NCBI GenBank assembly: GCA_946554445.1
Contig: CAMNSD010000002.1
Coordinates: 1-64,000 of the forward strand
Reading direction: 5' to 3'
DNA from: an uncultured Lachnospiraceae bacterium
Lineage (GTDB): Bacteria > Bacillota > Clostridia > Lachnospirales > Lachnospiraceae
Length of the DNA: 64,000 nucleotides
Shown: in pieces, positions 1 to 8,785 of the stretch
How positions within the stretch are numbered: position 1 is the stretch's first letter
Layout: each line of letters begins with the position of its first letter
The notes under the pieces: generated by a model
The model's input: the letters and a program-made list of their open reading frames with translations, nothing else
What the model was told of the DNA's origin: nothing
Databases searched by the model: none
Translations under genes and position numbers: made by a program

Positions 1-72
1 ACCGGATCAAGGGGCTATTCTGTCTGTCCTATTCCTACAATAAACTTACGCTATCCAACTACTTAAAAATGC

Positions 73-101
73 TTGCGGCACTCTGGAGATTATGGTATAT
101 T
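73..101 (+). promoter_or_regulatory. Promoter of the antisense antitoxin RNA
   Basis: A -35 element TTGCGG (73-78) and a -10 element TATATT (96-101) are separated by 17 nt. Transcription would begin near 108 and run rightward into the 3' end of the convergent toxin message. The spacing and -10 match sigma-A promoters; the -35 is only moderate. Confidence 0.5.
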
Positions 102-113
102 GAATATAAAGAA

Positions 114-137
114 GGACATCTGAATTAACAGATGCCC
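114..137 (-). terminator. Terminator of the toxin transcript
   Basis: On the minus strand GGGCATCTG and CAGATGTCC form a 9-bp stem (one G-T pair) around a 6-nt loop, followed by a T-rich tail. It would end the toxin mRNA about 75 nt after its stop codon, giving a long 3' UTR for antisense pairing. Confidence 0.6.
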
Positions 138-181
138 AACAGGAGTTACCGATAGACGGTTAGCCCAATTAGTGAATTACG

Positions 182-219
182 AAATAGCCGTATCCTTTGG
201 TCGGGGGGCGGCTATTTTT
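182..219 (+). terminator. Terminator of the antisense RNA
   Basis: AAATAGCCG (182-190) pairs perfectly with CGGCTATTT (209-217), followed by more T residues. The toxin stop codon lies in the right arm, so the hairpin belongs to both overlapping transcripts. Confidence 0.6.
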
Positions 220-310
220 GTGTCTTATTACTATCCTTACCGATAGAGTATCCTATTCCGAAGCAGGTCAAGCCAAAGCTCAGCACTGCCATAAGTCCTA
301 AAATATCCAT
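212..310 (-). CDS. Small hydrophobic type I toxin (putative holin-like toxin family)
   Basis: A 32-residue peptide, MDILGLMAVLSF followed by GLTCFGIGYSIG and a charged tail KDSNKTQK. It is one short transmembrane helix with a basic, polar C-terminus, as in the small 'putative holin-like toxin' peptides common in Lachnospiraceae and related to the TxpA/BsrG type. The start is supported by AGGAGGG 8 nt upstream. The message has its own promoter (421-449), a roughly 100-nt leader with CCCTCC segments that could pair with and hide the ribosome binding site, and a terminator at 114-137. A convergent antisense RNA overlaps its 3' end. Such peptides usually act at the membrane; no activity is shown here. 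Confidence 0.75.
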   Translation of the reverse strand: MDILGLMAVLSFGLTCFGIGYSIGKDSNKTQK

Positions 311-420
311 TGGCTCAGCCCTCCTTTCCTTTCGATTCCCTTACAGGTTTCTATGTAATCGGAGGGTCACAGTCCCTCCGGAGAGGGTTAACCGCCTACC
401 ATCTTGGTATTCCCAAATAA

Positions 421-449
421 ATACTATCATGATTCGACAGGAAGTTCAA
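421..449 (-). promoter_or_regulatory. Toxin gene promoter
   Basis: Minus strand TTGAAC (444-449) and TAGTAT (421-426) are separated by 17 nt, a good sigma-A match. The transcript would start near 414, leaving a leader of about 100 nt before the toxin start codon. The leader has two CCCTCC stretches able to pair with the AGGAGGG ribosome binding site. Confidence 0.6.
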
Positions 450-570
450 TTTAATTTTTCACTATTCATTGTACGATATTGTGACAAACAATAAGAAAGA
501 AATGGGCATGCATTCTATATTAATTTACTACCATTACTTGGTATTTTCTCTCTACCTGTCTTTTCAAAGT

Positions 571-825
571 TCATAATATCTCCAACTTTCCACTGTAATT
601 CTCCACATTTTCTAGCTCAGGTATTGGAAGCCCGTTTTCCAACTTCACTTCTAAATATCCTTCCATTGCCTCGTTAAGACTCTCATATAATTCCTCAACT
701 GTATCTCCTGTACTCTGACACCCATCTAATTCTAAGATTCTTCCGTAAAAATAGTGTCCACTTTCGTCATTCATCTCCTGCACAATTCTTGTGTAAGGCA
801 ACTTCATATAATCTTTTATATTCAT
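571..825 (-). CDS. HicB-family antitoxin-like protein (orphan)
   Basis: An 84-aa protein with the HicB-type fold signature: an N-terminal segment ending in an EMND...YFYGRILELDGC core, then a helical stretch in which a run of acidic residues (TVEELYESLNEAMEGYLE) leads to a C-terminal tail. HicB proteins neutralise the mRNA-cleaving toxin HicA and often repress their own operon. No hicA-like ORF lies on either side, so this is an orphan antitoxin or a stand-alone regulator. The ATG at 825 was preferred over an upstream TTG at 831 because AGGGG lies 9 nt before it. A perfect 16-bp palindrome about 37 nt upstream may be its operator. Confidence 0.6.
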   Translation of the reverse strand: MNIKDYMKLPYTRIVQEMNDESGHYFYGRILELDGCQSTGDTVEELYESLNEAMEGYLEVKLENGLPIPELENVENYSGKLEIL

Positions 826-861
826 TGACAAATTCCCCTCTCACCTCCCGTTTGTAATATG

Positions 862-877
862 GTACTATATATAGTAC
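862..877. promoter_or_regulatory. Perfect 16-bp palindrome upstream of hicB-like gene
   Basis: GTACTATATATAGTAC is a perfect inverted repeat between the HicB-like gene and the AI-2E-type transporter. HicB-type antitoxins commonly bind palindromes in their own promoter; the binding is inferred. Confidence 0.45.
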
Positions 878-906
878 TATATGTCAGCCCAGATTCAGAA
901 AGAATT

Positions 907-1968
907 TCATATACCATTCCCCACCTTCGCCCCCTTCATAATCTCACAGATCACAATCAACGACAGCGGCCCTTTAACAATCCCGCCCACCCCAAACAGC
1001 TTAACGCCCGCATAGATGGCCAAAAGCATATAGACCGGTGCCACGCCGACTCTTTTGCCGATCAGCTTAGGTTCCAGCATTTCCCGCGTCAGAATACAGG
1101 CTCCGTACAGAACCAGACAGACCACCATCTGTACATACCGCCCGTTAAACAGCTGCCATATGGACAACGGCACCAGCACAATCCCGGTGCCGATAAACGG
1201 CAGCATATCTAGCAGTCCAGCCAAAATGCCAAGATAAATGCCGCCGCTGATTCCAGCCACACTCAGAGTCACACTGCACAGCAGACTGATGATCAGGAGT
1301 ATCACGCCCTGCGCCTTCATAAAAGTAACGATATAGGAGAGCACGCCCTCTATGACAGACCAGATAAATTTAAAATCCTTCTCAGACCTAATATATTCCA
1401 CCATTTTCGTATAATCTTTTTCCAATAAAAAGACTGCGATACAGGTAATTGCCAGAAAACCTACCGTAGAAAATATTCCCTTAAAACAGTTATAAGAAGA
1501 AGACAGCACCTGCGGCACTACCTGAATCTGTACATTTTCCATGATAACGGTCATCTGCTCGATGATATAGTTCTCAATTTCTTCTCCATTCCAGCCAAAT
1601 TTTCCATCCATTTGACAGCAGCACTGATGAAAAAAGACCTGCGCCTGCACGCCCACTTTATCACAGAGCGCTGGCAGGTTCTGCAGCTGTTTTGCTCCCA
1701 GCACCATAACGGCCCAGAGCACACCGCACGCCAGAAGTAAGAGCGGCAGGACAATACCCACCGCCAGGAACTTTTTGCGGATGGGAATTTTTTTCTGTAT
1801 CTTTTCCAACAAAGGATACAATAGGGTAATCAGTACAAAGGCTGCCAAAAAGGGAGCTGCCAATGTAAAAAGATAACGAAAGAATACATAGACAAGGACT
1901 GATACGACACATGCTTTTATGACTCTGTTATTCCATAATTTTTCTATCTGTTTACCGTTGCTCTGCAT
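907..1968 (-). CDS. AI-2E / YtvI-family membrane permease
   Basis: A 353-aa integral membrane protein with paired hydrophobic helices at the N-terminus (about residues 18-55 and 66-92), a hydrophilic domain of about 60 residues with several cysteines, and four or five helices in the C-terminal half including the GLLDMLPFIGTG-type segment and a KLIGKRVGVAPVYMLL segment typical of this family. Members include the AI-2 exporter TqsA and the sporulation protein YtvI of Bacillus; substrates are mostly unknown. The ATG is preceded by GGTGG. The context does not tell which substrate is moved. YtvI is the closer comparison in a spore-former, but that is inference. Confidence 0.75.
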   Translation of the reverse strand: MQSNGKQIEKLWNNRVIKACVVSVLVYVFFRYLFTLAAPFLAAFVLITLLYPLLEKIQKKIPIRKKFLAVGIVLPLLLLACGVLWAVMVLGAKQLQNLPALCDKVGVQAQVFFHQCCCQMDGKFGWNGEEIENYIIEQMTVIMENVQIQVVPQVLSSSYNCFKGIFSTVGFLAITCIAVFLLEKDYTKMVEYIRSEKDFKFIWSVIEGVLSYIVTFMKAQGVILLIISLLCSVTLSVAGISGGIYLGILAGLLDMLPFIGTGIVLVPLSIWQLFNGRYVQMVVCLVLYGACILTREMLEPKLIGKRVGVAPVYMLLAIYAGVKLFGVGGIVKGPLSLIVICEIMKGAKVGNGI

Positions 1969-2080
1969 TGTTTATTTACCACCGTATATTTTCCACCATA
2001 TATTATATAAAGTAATTAGCTTACAAACGCATATACAAAATTTCCCCTCAGACTCAAATAAGCACCGGGGTTTTCTATAT

Positions 2081-2106
2081 AAAAAAAGCAGAAGTTTTAC
2101 CTCTGC
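2081..2106 (-). terminator. Terminator after the two-component/pseudouridine synthase operon
   Basis: On the minus strand GCAGAGG and CTTCTGC form a short hairpin followed by seven T residues, about 70 nt after the stop codon of the pseudouridine synthase gene. Confidence 0.6.
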
Positions 2107-2173
2107 CTCTTTAACTGACTCTATTTTTATTATCTTTATTTTCTTAAATCTTATACTTACCTATACTTGATAA

Positions 2174-2950
2174 CTACCCTTTTTCCTTCCTATCCATCTC
2201 CAGCGCCTGCCTAAAACAGATAAAAGCCTTCCCTTCCGGCATGACTGTAAAGACTTTTTTCTCCCCGGTTAATGGATGGTGAAATGCCAGTCTCCCCGCA
2301 CACAGTGCAATCTCCCTGACACCTATCTGTTCCGACAGCCTGACCGCCTCTGTATCTGCATATTTGCGATCTCCCAGAAGGCTAAGCCCTGCGTTTGCCA
2401 TCTGCACCCTTATCTGGTGATGGCGGCCTGTCTGTAAACGAATCTTGACAAGGGCAGTCTGACACATTCTCCCTTCAAAACTTTCCATTTCCTGATATTG
2501 TAACACGCAAAATTGCAGACGGGCTTCCTTCGCTCCCTTAACCTCTTTCGGCACAACTTTGGATAAATTGGTCCTGCCATCCTTTATCAGATAGTCCACC
2601 AGTTCTCCCTCTGTCGGAATATTCTGTCCACAGACAACGGCATAATAGTCTTTCTCCATCCGTTCCTCTGTGATCTGCCGGCTCAACCCAGCTGCCGCAG
2701 CTCTATTCCGGGCAAAGACCTGAATCCCTTCCACTGGCTGGTCCAGGCGGTGAACCACTCCCACATACGGCTTCTGCCCGGCTGATTTTGGACCTTTCGC
2801 CAAAAGGGGTTCTTTTCCTTCCTTCACCAAATACGCTGTTATCTCACTGACCATATCCCGCTGTCCCACCCTGGCTGTCTGTGTGGCAATGCCAGCCGGT
2901 TTATGGCAGACTATTATATCTTTATCTTCATATAGTATACGTGATTTCAT
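2174..2950 (-). CDS. RluA-family pseudouridine synthase
   Basis: A 258-aa enzyme that isomerises uridine to pseudouridine in structured RNA. It carries the family motif VVHRLDQPVEG with the catalytic aspartate at about residue 70, and the later GRHHQIRVQMA segment. There is no N-terminal S4 domain, so it matches the short RluA/RluC-like class acting on rRNA or tRNA; the target site cannot be read from sequence. Its ATG overlaps the stop of the upstream response regulator by one base (TGATG), so translation is probably coupled. The pairing with a two-component system is most likely a shared transcript rather than a shared function. Confidence 0.88.
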   Translation of the reverse strand: MKSRILYEDKDIIVCHKPAGIATQTARVGQRDMVSEITAYLVKEGKEPLLAKGPKSAGQKPYVGVVHRLDQPVEGIQVFARNRAAAAGLSRQITEERMEKDYYAVVCGQNIPTEGELVDYLIKDGRTNLSKVVPKEVKGAKEARLQFCVLQYQEMESFEGRMCQTALVKIRLQTGRHHQIRVQMANAGLSLLGDRKYADTEAVRLSEQIGVREIALCAGRLAFHHPLTGEKKVFTVMPEGKAFICFRQALEMDRKEKG

Positions 2951-3639
2951 CAGATTTTAAACCTGTAACCAATTCCCCAGATAGTCTCGATATACTGGGG
3001 TTTGGCAGTGTCAAACTCTATCTTTTCGCGAATCTTCTTAATGTGTACGGTGACTGTTGCAATATCCCCAATGGAATCCATATCCCAGATTTCCCGGAAC
3101 AATTCTTCCTTGGAGTATACATGATTCGGATTTTCCGCAAGGAAGGTCAACAGATCGAACTCTTTTGTCGTAAAGACTCTTTCTTCCCCGTCCACGTAGA
3201 CTCTTCTGGCCGTCTTATCTATCTTAAGTCCTCTGATCTCAATGATATCGTTGACCTTCTGGTTGCTGCCCACCAATCTGTCATAACGGGACATATGTGC
3301 CTTCACCCTGGCCACCAACTCAGAAGGACTGAAAGGCTTCGTCATATAATCGTCCGCCCCCAGACCGAGTCCCCTGATCTTGTCAATATCATCCTTCTTG
3401 GCGGATACCATGATGATTGGAATATTTTTTTCCTCCCGAATTTTTTTACACACTTCAAAACCATCCATGCCCGGCAGCATAAGATCTAAGATTACAAGAT
3501 CGTAATTGCCTGCCAGCGCAGTCTCCAGTCCCTTATCTCCGTTGTTTTCGATAGTCACTTCAAAATCACTCAGTTCCAGATAATCTTTTTCCAAATCTGC
3601 GATTGCCTCTTCATCTTCCACGATCAAAATCTTACTCAT
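2950..3639 (-). CDS. OmpR/PhoB-family response regulator
   Basis: A 229-aa regulator. The receiver domain (1-115) has the acidic pocket (E8, D9), the phospho-acceptor aspartate at residue 52 in ILDLMLPGMDG, and the conserved lysine in MVSAKKDD. A winged-helix DNA-binding domain follows, ending in TVTVHIKKIREKIE and IWGIGYRFKI, which is diagnostic of the OmpR family. The gene follows its histidine kinase by 60 nt. OmpR-type regulators bind direct repeats spaced by about one helical turn; such repeats are seen before a distant ABC operon (54614-54642), but no link is shown. Confidence 0.92.
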   Translation of the reverse strand: MSKILIVEDEEAIADLEKDYLELSDFEVTIENNGDKGLETALAGNYDLVILDLMLPGMDGFEVCKKIREEKNIPIIMVSAKKDDIDKIRGLGLGADDYMTKPFSPSELVARVKAHMSRYDRLVGSNQKVNDIIEIRGLKIDKTARRVYVDGEERVFTTKEFDLLTFLAENPNHVYSKEELFREIWDMDSIGDIATVTVHIKKIREKIEFDTAKPQYIETIWGIGYRFKI

Positions 3640-3699
3640 ATTATCCTGTCCTTTCTATTCCTCAGTTTATACATTTACTTCCACATTCTCAAATCAGCG

Positions 3700-5178
3700 C
3701 TATTCTTTCGGCTCCGTCTGGTACTTGCGTATCACGAAATGCATGCAGGTACCTTCACCTTCCTTACTGGTGGCCCAGATATAACCGCCGTGGTCTTCTA
3801 TGATCTTCTTTACGATAGACAGGCCAATACCGCTGCCGCCCTTGGAAGAGTTACGGGAAGCGTCCGTCCGGTAAAACCGCTCAAAGATATTGGGCAGGTC
3901 TTTGGCCGCAATCCCCTTACCGTTGTCCTCAATCTCCACGCGGATGGAATCGACTTCATCCAGAATCCGGATATCTATGACGCCCTTTTCCTTATCCGAA
4001 TATTTTACACTGTTGCCGATGATATTATTTATGACTCGTTTCAGCTGTTCTGGATCGGCTATGATCTGTGTGGCAGGTTCCACCAGATCTTCATAATTTA
4101 ACTGGATATTTTTAGACTCTAAGTCAAGTCCCACCTCTTCCACACAGTCCCCGAAATAATCCGCCACATTGATACGGCGGAAACTATAAGGAATCCGATT
4201 GCTGTCAATCCCGGAGTAGGTGGTCAATTCGTTGATCAGCCGGTCCATGTCATTGGCCTTATTGTAGATAGTCTTAATATATTTATCCATCTTTTCCGGC
4301 GTATCGGCCACCCCGTCCATAATACCTTCCACATATCCCTTGACAGCCGTGATCGGTGTCTTCAAATCGTGGGAAATATTACTGATCAGTTCCTTGTTTT
4401 TCTTTTCATGCTCAAACTTCTCGTCCAGGGATTCCTTCAGCCGCAGTCTCATATCCTCATAATTGCGGTAAAGTTCCCCGATTTCTCCTCGCCCCTCGGT
4501 CGGCAGCATATATTCAAGATTGCCCTCGGCAATATTCTGCATTGCCGTATTGAGTTGATTAATCGGTGTGAAGATGCCCTTTTGAATCCACTGTGTCAAA
4601 ATGATACTGGTAAAAATCAAAACCAGAATGAACGCGATGATCATATTGCGCAGCATCTTTTTGGAAATAAGGGAATTGATACTCGTCACGATGAAAAAGC
4701 TTCCCTCATCCCCGTCCGAAAATCCGAAATCCACACCTTTAACCAGTTTTTTCATATCGTTATAATAAAATCCGGTCTCCTCGTCAGGCATTTCATTGCC
4801 GTATTCTGGCAGCATATCAAATATTTTTCTGGCGGCATTGTTATTGCCAGTATAATAAATCTCACTGCCCTTTCTGACTATGACATAGGAAGACTTATCC
4901 CTCAAATCCTCCGTAAGCTGATCGAGATATTCTTTATTCTCCAGCTTCACAGAGTCGTCCACAATCTGCTGTTTTACTTCTTCCAGCACTTCCTCCGTAA
5001 TGCGGCTGTAATTCTCTATCGTATAGATAAAAGAAGCATTATTTTTGTCCAAAATCCCAAATTTGGATTCTGCATCCTCTATATGACTGCCCACCAGCAA
5101 AAACATGATGCTGGTTAAAAGAAGCGGCAGCAATATAATAGAAAGCGATGTGATCACAAGCCTTGTCTTAAATTTCAC
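3700..5178 (-). CDS. Sensor histidine kinase
   Basis: A 492-aa membrane kinase: first membrane helix at about 8-30, an extracellular sensor region of about 150 residues, a second helix at about 182-205, a HAMP linker, then the dimerisation helix with the phospho-accepting histidine in NISHDLKTPITAVKGY. The ATPase domain has the N box NNIIGNSVKYSD and the G boxes DNGKGI and GGSGIGLSIVKK. It should phosphorylate the response regulator encoded just downstream. The start codon is GTG with GGAAG 6 nt before it. The signal sensed is unknown; the extracellular part is rich in charged residues and has no domain I recognise. Confidence 0.9.
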   Translation of the reverse strand: MKFKTRLVITSLSIILLPLLLTSIMFLLVGSHIEDAESKFGILDKNNASFIYTIENYSRITEEVLEEVKQQIVDDSVKLENKEYLDQLTEDLRDKSSYVIVRKGSEIYYTGNNNAARKIFDMLPEYGNEMPDEETGFYYNDMKKLVKGVDFGFSDGDEGSFFIVTSINSLISKKMLRNMIIAFILVLIFTSIILTQWIQKGIFTPINQLNTAMQNIAEGNLEYMLPTEGRGEIGELYRNYEDMRLRLKESLDEKFEHEKKNKELISNISHDLKTPITAVKGYVEGIMDGVADTPEKMDKYIKTIYNKANDMDRLINELTTYSGIDSNRIPYSFRRINVADYFGDCVEEVGLDLESKNIQLNYEDLVEPATQIIADPEQLKRVINNIIGNSVKYSDKEKGVIDIRILDEVDSIRVEIEDNGKGIAAKDLPNIFERFYRTDASRNSSKGGSGIGLSIVKKIIEDHGGYIWATSKEGEGTCMHFVIRKYQTEPKE

Positions 5179-5291
5179 GGTGATCTTCCTTTCTCTTTAC
5201 GTGTACTGCGTCATTTCATTCCTTAATATTTTTAATATACCACACTTTTCGCAGATAGAAATAAAACATCTCCGATAATCTTATTAAAAAA

Positions 5292-5341
5292 TTATAAATT
5301 TATAAAATTAAGATTGACAAGCTTGTTTAATTTGCTATAAT
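5292..5341 (+). promoter_or_regulatory. perR promoter with PerR-box-like palindrome
   Basis: TTGACA (5314-5319) and TATAAT (5336-5341) with a 16-nt spacer form a near-consensus promoter 48 nt before the Fur-family gene. Just upstream at 5292-5305 is the perfect palindrome TTATAAATTTATAA, close in form to the Bacillus PerR box. This suggests autoregulation of the peroxide operon; binding is inferred. Confidence 0.65.
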
Positions 5342-5388
5342 GAGTTCATGAAATCAGTAATTATTCCTATTTTTAAGGAGGGTTTGCA

Positions 5389-5787
5389 ATGGCGTTGAAA
5401 TACAGCCGCCAGCGGCAGGTCATTTATGACTTTCTGATGACTCGTAAAGATCATCCTACCGCCGAAACGGTCTATCAGAACGTCAGGCAGGAATATCCCA
5501 ACATCAGTCTCGGCACGGTTTACCGCAATCTGACGCTTCTTGCCGATATGGGAGAGATACAGCGTCTTCGTGTGGGCGATGGCATCGATCATTTTGATGC
5601 GGATACCTCCGAACATTACCATTTTGTCTGCTCAGAATGTGGCGGTGTGACAGATCTTAAGATGAAGAGTATTGCAGAGATCCTGGAGACTGCCCGCAAA
5701 GATTTTGACGGCGAAATACAGGGACATGTCACATATTTCTATGGAGTCTGTGACAAATGTACAAAAACAAATGAACCCATTCACTAA
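5389..5787 (+). CDS. perR: Fur-family peroxide regulator, PerR-like
   Basis: A 132-aa winged-helix repressor. The DNA-binding part carries [18 protein letters not shown]. Structural zinc cysteines are at 81/84 (CSEC) and 121/124 (CDKC), and metal-site residues occur in [15 protein letters not shown]. PerR proteins use Fe-catalysed oxidation of metal-site histidines to sense peroxide and release peroxide-defence genes. The PerR assignment rests on the next two genes being a reverse rubrerythrin and a rubredoxin, and on the PerR-box-like palindrome in the promoter; Fur or Zur cannot be fully excluded from sequence. The start has AAGGAGG 9 nt upstream. Confidence 0.85.
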   Translation: MALKYSRQRQVIYDFLMTRKDHPTAETVYQNVRQEYPNISLGTVYRNLTLLADMGEIQRLRVGDGIDHFDADTSEHYHFVCSECGGVTDLKMKSIAEILETARKDFDGEIQGHVTYFYGVCDKCTKTNEPIH

Positions 5788-5819
5788 GGGTACAAATAAA
5801 AAGAAAAGGAGACTATATT

Positions 5820-6359
5820 ATGAAATTTGTATGTCAGGTATGTGGTTATGTTCACGAAGGAGATGCTGCACCGGCTGAATGTCCGGTATGCCATGCACCT
5901 GCTGAGAAGTTTACAGCACAGGGCGGCGAGATGACATGGGCTGCAGAACATGTAGTAGGCGTAGCACAGGGTGTGAGCCAGGATATCATTGATGATCTGC
6001 GCGCTAACTTCAATGGCGAGTGCTCTGAAGTAGGTATGTACCTTGCTATGGCTAGAGTTGCACACAGAGAAGGTTATCCGGAAATTGGTCTGTACTGGGA
6101 AAAAGCTGCTTGGGAAGAGGCAGAGCACGCTGCTAAATTTGCAGAGCTTCTCGGCGAAGTAGTGACCGATTCCACCAAGAAGAATCTGGAAATGAGAGTA
6201 GAAGCTGAGAACGGTGCAACCGCAGGTAAGTTCGATCTTGCAAAACGCGCTAAAGCTGCTAATCTGGATGCAATCCACGACACCGTTCATGAGATGGCTC
6301 GTGATGAGGCAAGACACGGCAAGGCATTTGCTGGTCTGTTAAAGAGATACTTTGGTTAA
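5820..6359 (+). CDS. Reverse rubrerythrin (peroxide reductase)
   Basis: A 179-aa protein with an N-terminal rubredoxin-like iron centre (Cys 5, 8, 21, 24) followed by a four-helix di-iron domain with EAEHAAKF and DEARHGKAF ligand motifs. The N-terminal position of the rubredoxin part is the 'reverse' order found in anaerobic Clostridia, where the enzyme reduces hydrogen peroxide with electrons from NAD(P)H by way of rubredoxin. It lies 32 nt after perR and 58 nt before rubredoxin, so all three are probably one operon under PerR. Confidence 0.9.
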   Translation: MKFVCQVCGYVHEGDAAPAECPVCHAPAEKFTAQGGEMTWAAEHVVGVAQGVSQDIIDDLRANFNGECSEVGMYLAMARVAHREGYPEIGLYWEKAAWEEAEHAAKFAELLGEVVTDSTKKNLEMRVEAENGATAGKFDLAKRAKAANLDAIHDTVHEMARDEARHGKAFAGLLKRYFG

Positions 6360-6417
6360 TACGATCATAAGATAAAAAATGACAGCATATTTATAATATA
6401 CAAAGGAGGACATTAAG

Positions 6418-6591
6418 ATGAAAAAATATTTCTGTAATCCCTGCGGCTACACATATGATCCTGAGAAGGGTGATCCGGAGCACGGTATCAAACCCGGCAC
6501 AGCATTTGAGGATCTTCCGGCAGATTGGTGCTGCCCTCTGTGCGGTGTGACTAAGGATATGTTCCAGCCCTGCATTGATAACTATAACTAA
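6418..6591 (+). CDS. Rubredoxin
   Basis: A 57-aa electron carrier. Four cysteines bind one iron in two CxxCG knuckles: residues 6/9 (CNPCG) and 39/42 (CPLCG), with the aromatic [14 protein letters not shown] and AFEDLPADW segments expected of rubredoxin. The start ATG has AAGGAGG 8 nt upstream. It should pass electrons to the reverse rubrerythrin just upstream. The length is normal for the family. Confidence 0.95.
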   Translation: MKKYFCNPCGYTYDPEKGDPEHGIKPGTAFEDLPADWCCPLCGVTKDMFQPCIDNYN

Positions 6592-6599
6592 AAAGCGAA

Positions 6600-6626
6600 G
6601 AAGAGCGGACAACATCCGCTCTTCTT
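6600..6626. terminator. Bidirectional terminator between rubredoxin and the chemoreceptor
   Basis: GAAGAGCGGA (6600-6609) pairs with TCCGCTCTTC (6615-6624) around a 5-nt loop, with T-rich tails on both strands. It separates the convergent peroxide operon and the arabinan operon. Confidence 0.8.
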
Positions 6627-6643
6627 TTATATACGATATCTAA

Positions 6644-8785
6644 TTATGATTCAATACTATCTTCCATAGGTTCTTCTGCCGTATCCTCTTCTTCCAGCAC
6701 AAACCTGCTCATGGAAGCCTGCAGTTCTTCCGCCTCTGTGTTCAGAAGCCTGACTGTGTCGGCCAGGATATCAATCTCTTTCATCTTCTCCTGTACTACC
6801 TCAGACACATTCTCTATGGACTCGGCAATCTGTCCGGACAACTGGTTAATCTCCTCGATCGATTCATTGACGACCTCTTTACTCTCCTGCATGTTAGCCA
6901 TCTTCTGCCGAATGGCGCCAAGCACATCTGCCAGAACCAGGACACTGTCATTAATGTTGCCAAAAGCCGTAACTGTATCCTTTAACATCTCCGTCTGACC
7001 GCCCAGGAAGCCCTCTGTTATCCTGGCCGCGTCAGTTGCCGCCTGATTGCTCTCCTGAATCCCGCTTACAATCTCCCTGACCAAAGTACCCGCCTGCATG
7101 GATTGATCCGCCAGTTTACGAATCTCCGTCGCCACTACCGCGAAACCTTTTCCGCTCTCGCCAGCCCTCGCCGCCTCGATGGATGCATTTAAGGAAAGCA
7201 GATTCGTCTGGGAAGCGATATCCTCTATCGTGTTAATGATATCAACAATCCTCTCTGACTGTGCATTGACCTGGGTGATACTGGAAACAAGCGTCTCAGC
7301 AATGCCTGCGGTCTCTTCCGACTTAATACGCAGTTCCCCAATACCGTCTTTACCTCTGTCCACAGAATCTACCACTTCTCCAATCTTCTGTGTCATCTCC
7401 TCAGATGCCTGGTAGATATCATTGATCTTTTCAGAAAGACCGGCCATCTCGCCCACGCTCAACTCCGTCTGCCTTGATTGTTCCGTAACATCCCTCGACA
7501 CGGATTCCATGGAATCTACCATCTGCTGCATCGAGGATTCTATTCCACCTGTGAGGGTAAACGCCTGTTCCGAAAGATCTTTCACCTGCGTACCAAACTG
7601 TCTGTTATTGCCTACCAGCCCTCTGATACCGCCAAGCATCTCATTGATGCCGTCCGCCAGTCTGCCAAATTCATCTCGGCTGTTGACCTGCACCTCTTCT
7701 GTCAGATTACCCTGGGAAATGTGCTGTAAGGATCCGCTCAACGACTTTAAGGCCCGTCCGATCCTGCTGGATATCCAGAGGCCACTCACAACGGCAAACA
7801 GGGAAGCAAAAAGTACGATAAGAACTGTCACATTCCGTATGCCCCTGACTTCTGAGAGAATCGTGCTCTTGGGCACCAGAACACAGATCTTCATCCCGGT
7901 CTTGCCAATCGGCGCACTGACAAACAGCTGTGTCTGTCCGTCTGCCTGAAGATATTTAGACACTACTTCTTTATCCGAACCCTCTTCTGCAAAAGCCGCA
8001 TCAGCAAAGACTGCCTCTGTCTGGCGGCGCGTCATTTCGATGCCGTCTTTGCCTTTTTGTTCCTGTAATAAAATTTCCCGTCCGTCTTCTGTCACAATGC
8101 CGCGGATACTACCCTCTCCCAGTTCCATAACACTGAGCAGATTTTCCATATAATTCTTGTCTACATCAACAATCAGAAAACCTTCGTTTTTCTTAAGAAC
8201 AAAACGCATCATAAAAGAAAAAACATAACTGTCATCCGATGTACCGAGCGCCTGATCCACACCTGCATGACTGCCCCGCCATGCATTGGTAGTCTTCTTA
8301 CCGTTTAAAGATTTGCCCTCTTCGCTCTCCATATAGGTACGGTACATATCCTCCGGCAGTCCCTTGACATTCGACACGATGCTTTTGCCGTTATCCGCAA
8401 ACAAAGTATAACCGCCAATATAGGAAGCGGCGCTCTTAATCGCAATCAGGCGGTTGTTCAGTTCGCTGGCACTTCTGGCGCCCTCGGCCCCGCCGCTCAA
8501 TGCCATGTCGTTATAATATGTATTAAAATCGTCGCTGAGATAGAATTCTACCGCCTTGTCCGATATAGACTCACAGATCAGCTGCACGGAAGTACTCATG
8601 GAGGACGCCGCACTGATCACCGCATCCTCATATTTTTGCATGACTGCCTTAGAAGCCATACTGTAGGAGAGACTGCCCAATAAAATAATCAGCAGGATAG
8701 CCCCGGCAAATATGACCATAAAGGAATTGGCAATCTTCTTTTCCCGCTTTGTTTTAATATTTAAAAACCGGTTTTCCTTCTTCAT
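6644..8785 (-). CDS. Methyl-accepting chemotaxis protein
   Basis: A 713-aa chemoreceptor: membrane helix at about 20-42, a large extracellular sensor (about 45-315, double-Cache-like in length), a second helix at about 320-340, a HAMP domain, and a long cytoplasmic signalling coil whose tip reads [18 protein letters not shown] and [18 protein letters not shown], the site that contacts CheA and CheW. It is the last gene of the arabinan operon and overlaps the end of the exo-arabinofuranosidase gene by 32 nt, so its ligand may be an arabinan-derived sugar or its binding protein; this is inference. No flagellar or che genes occur in the window. Confidence 0.92.
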   Translation of the reverse strand: MKKENRFLNIKTKREKKIANSFMVIFAGAILLIILLGSLSYSMASKAVMQKYEDAVISAASSMSTSVQLICESISDKAVEFYLSDDFNTYYNDMALSGGAEGARSASELNNRLIAIKSAASYIGGYTLFADNGKSIVSNVKGLPEDMYRTYMESEEGKSLNGKKTTNAWRGSHAGVDQALGTSDDSYVFSFMMRFVLKKNEGFLIVDVDKNYMENLLSVMELGEGSIRGIVTEDGREILLQEQKGKDGIEMTRRQTEAVFADAAFAEEGSDKEVVSKYLQADGQTQLFVSAPIGKTGMKICVLVPKSTILSEVRGIRNVTVLIVLFASLFAVVSGLWISSRIGRALKSLSGSLQHISQGNLTEEVQVNSRDEFGRLADGINEMLGGIRGLVGNNRQFGTQVKDLSEQAFTLTGGIESSMQQMVDSMESVSRDVTEQSRQTELSVGEMAGLSEKINDIYQASEEMTQKIGEVVDSVDRGKDGIGELRIKSEETAGIAETLVSSITQVNAQSERIVDIINTIEDIASQTNLLSLNASIEAARAGESGKGFAVVATEIRKLADQSMQAGTLVREIVSGIQESNQAATDAARITEGFLGGQTEMLKDTVTAFGNINDSVLVLADVLGAIRQKMANMQESKEVVNESIEEINQLSGQIAESIENVSEVVQEKMKEIDILADTVRLLNTEAEELQASMSRFVLEEEDTAEEPMEDSIES

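Larger units (their letters stand above)
108..219 (+). ncRNA. Candidate antisense RNA antitoxin (RatA-like)
   Basis: A short transcript is implied by a sigma-A-like promoter at 73-101 and an intrinsic terminator at 182-219. It is antisense to the 3' UTR and the last codon of the small toxin gene on the minus strand. This tail-to-tail layout is that of TxpA/RatA-type type I toxin-antitoxin pairs of Firmicutes. The RNA itself is inferred; only the promoter, the terminator and the overlap are seen. Confidence 0.5.

Noticed and set aside
481-570. Possible hicA remnant after the HicB-like gene
   Set aside because: No reading frame with the HicA pattern was found here or upstream of the gene.
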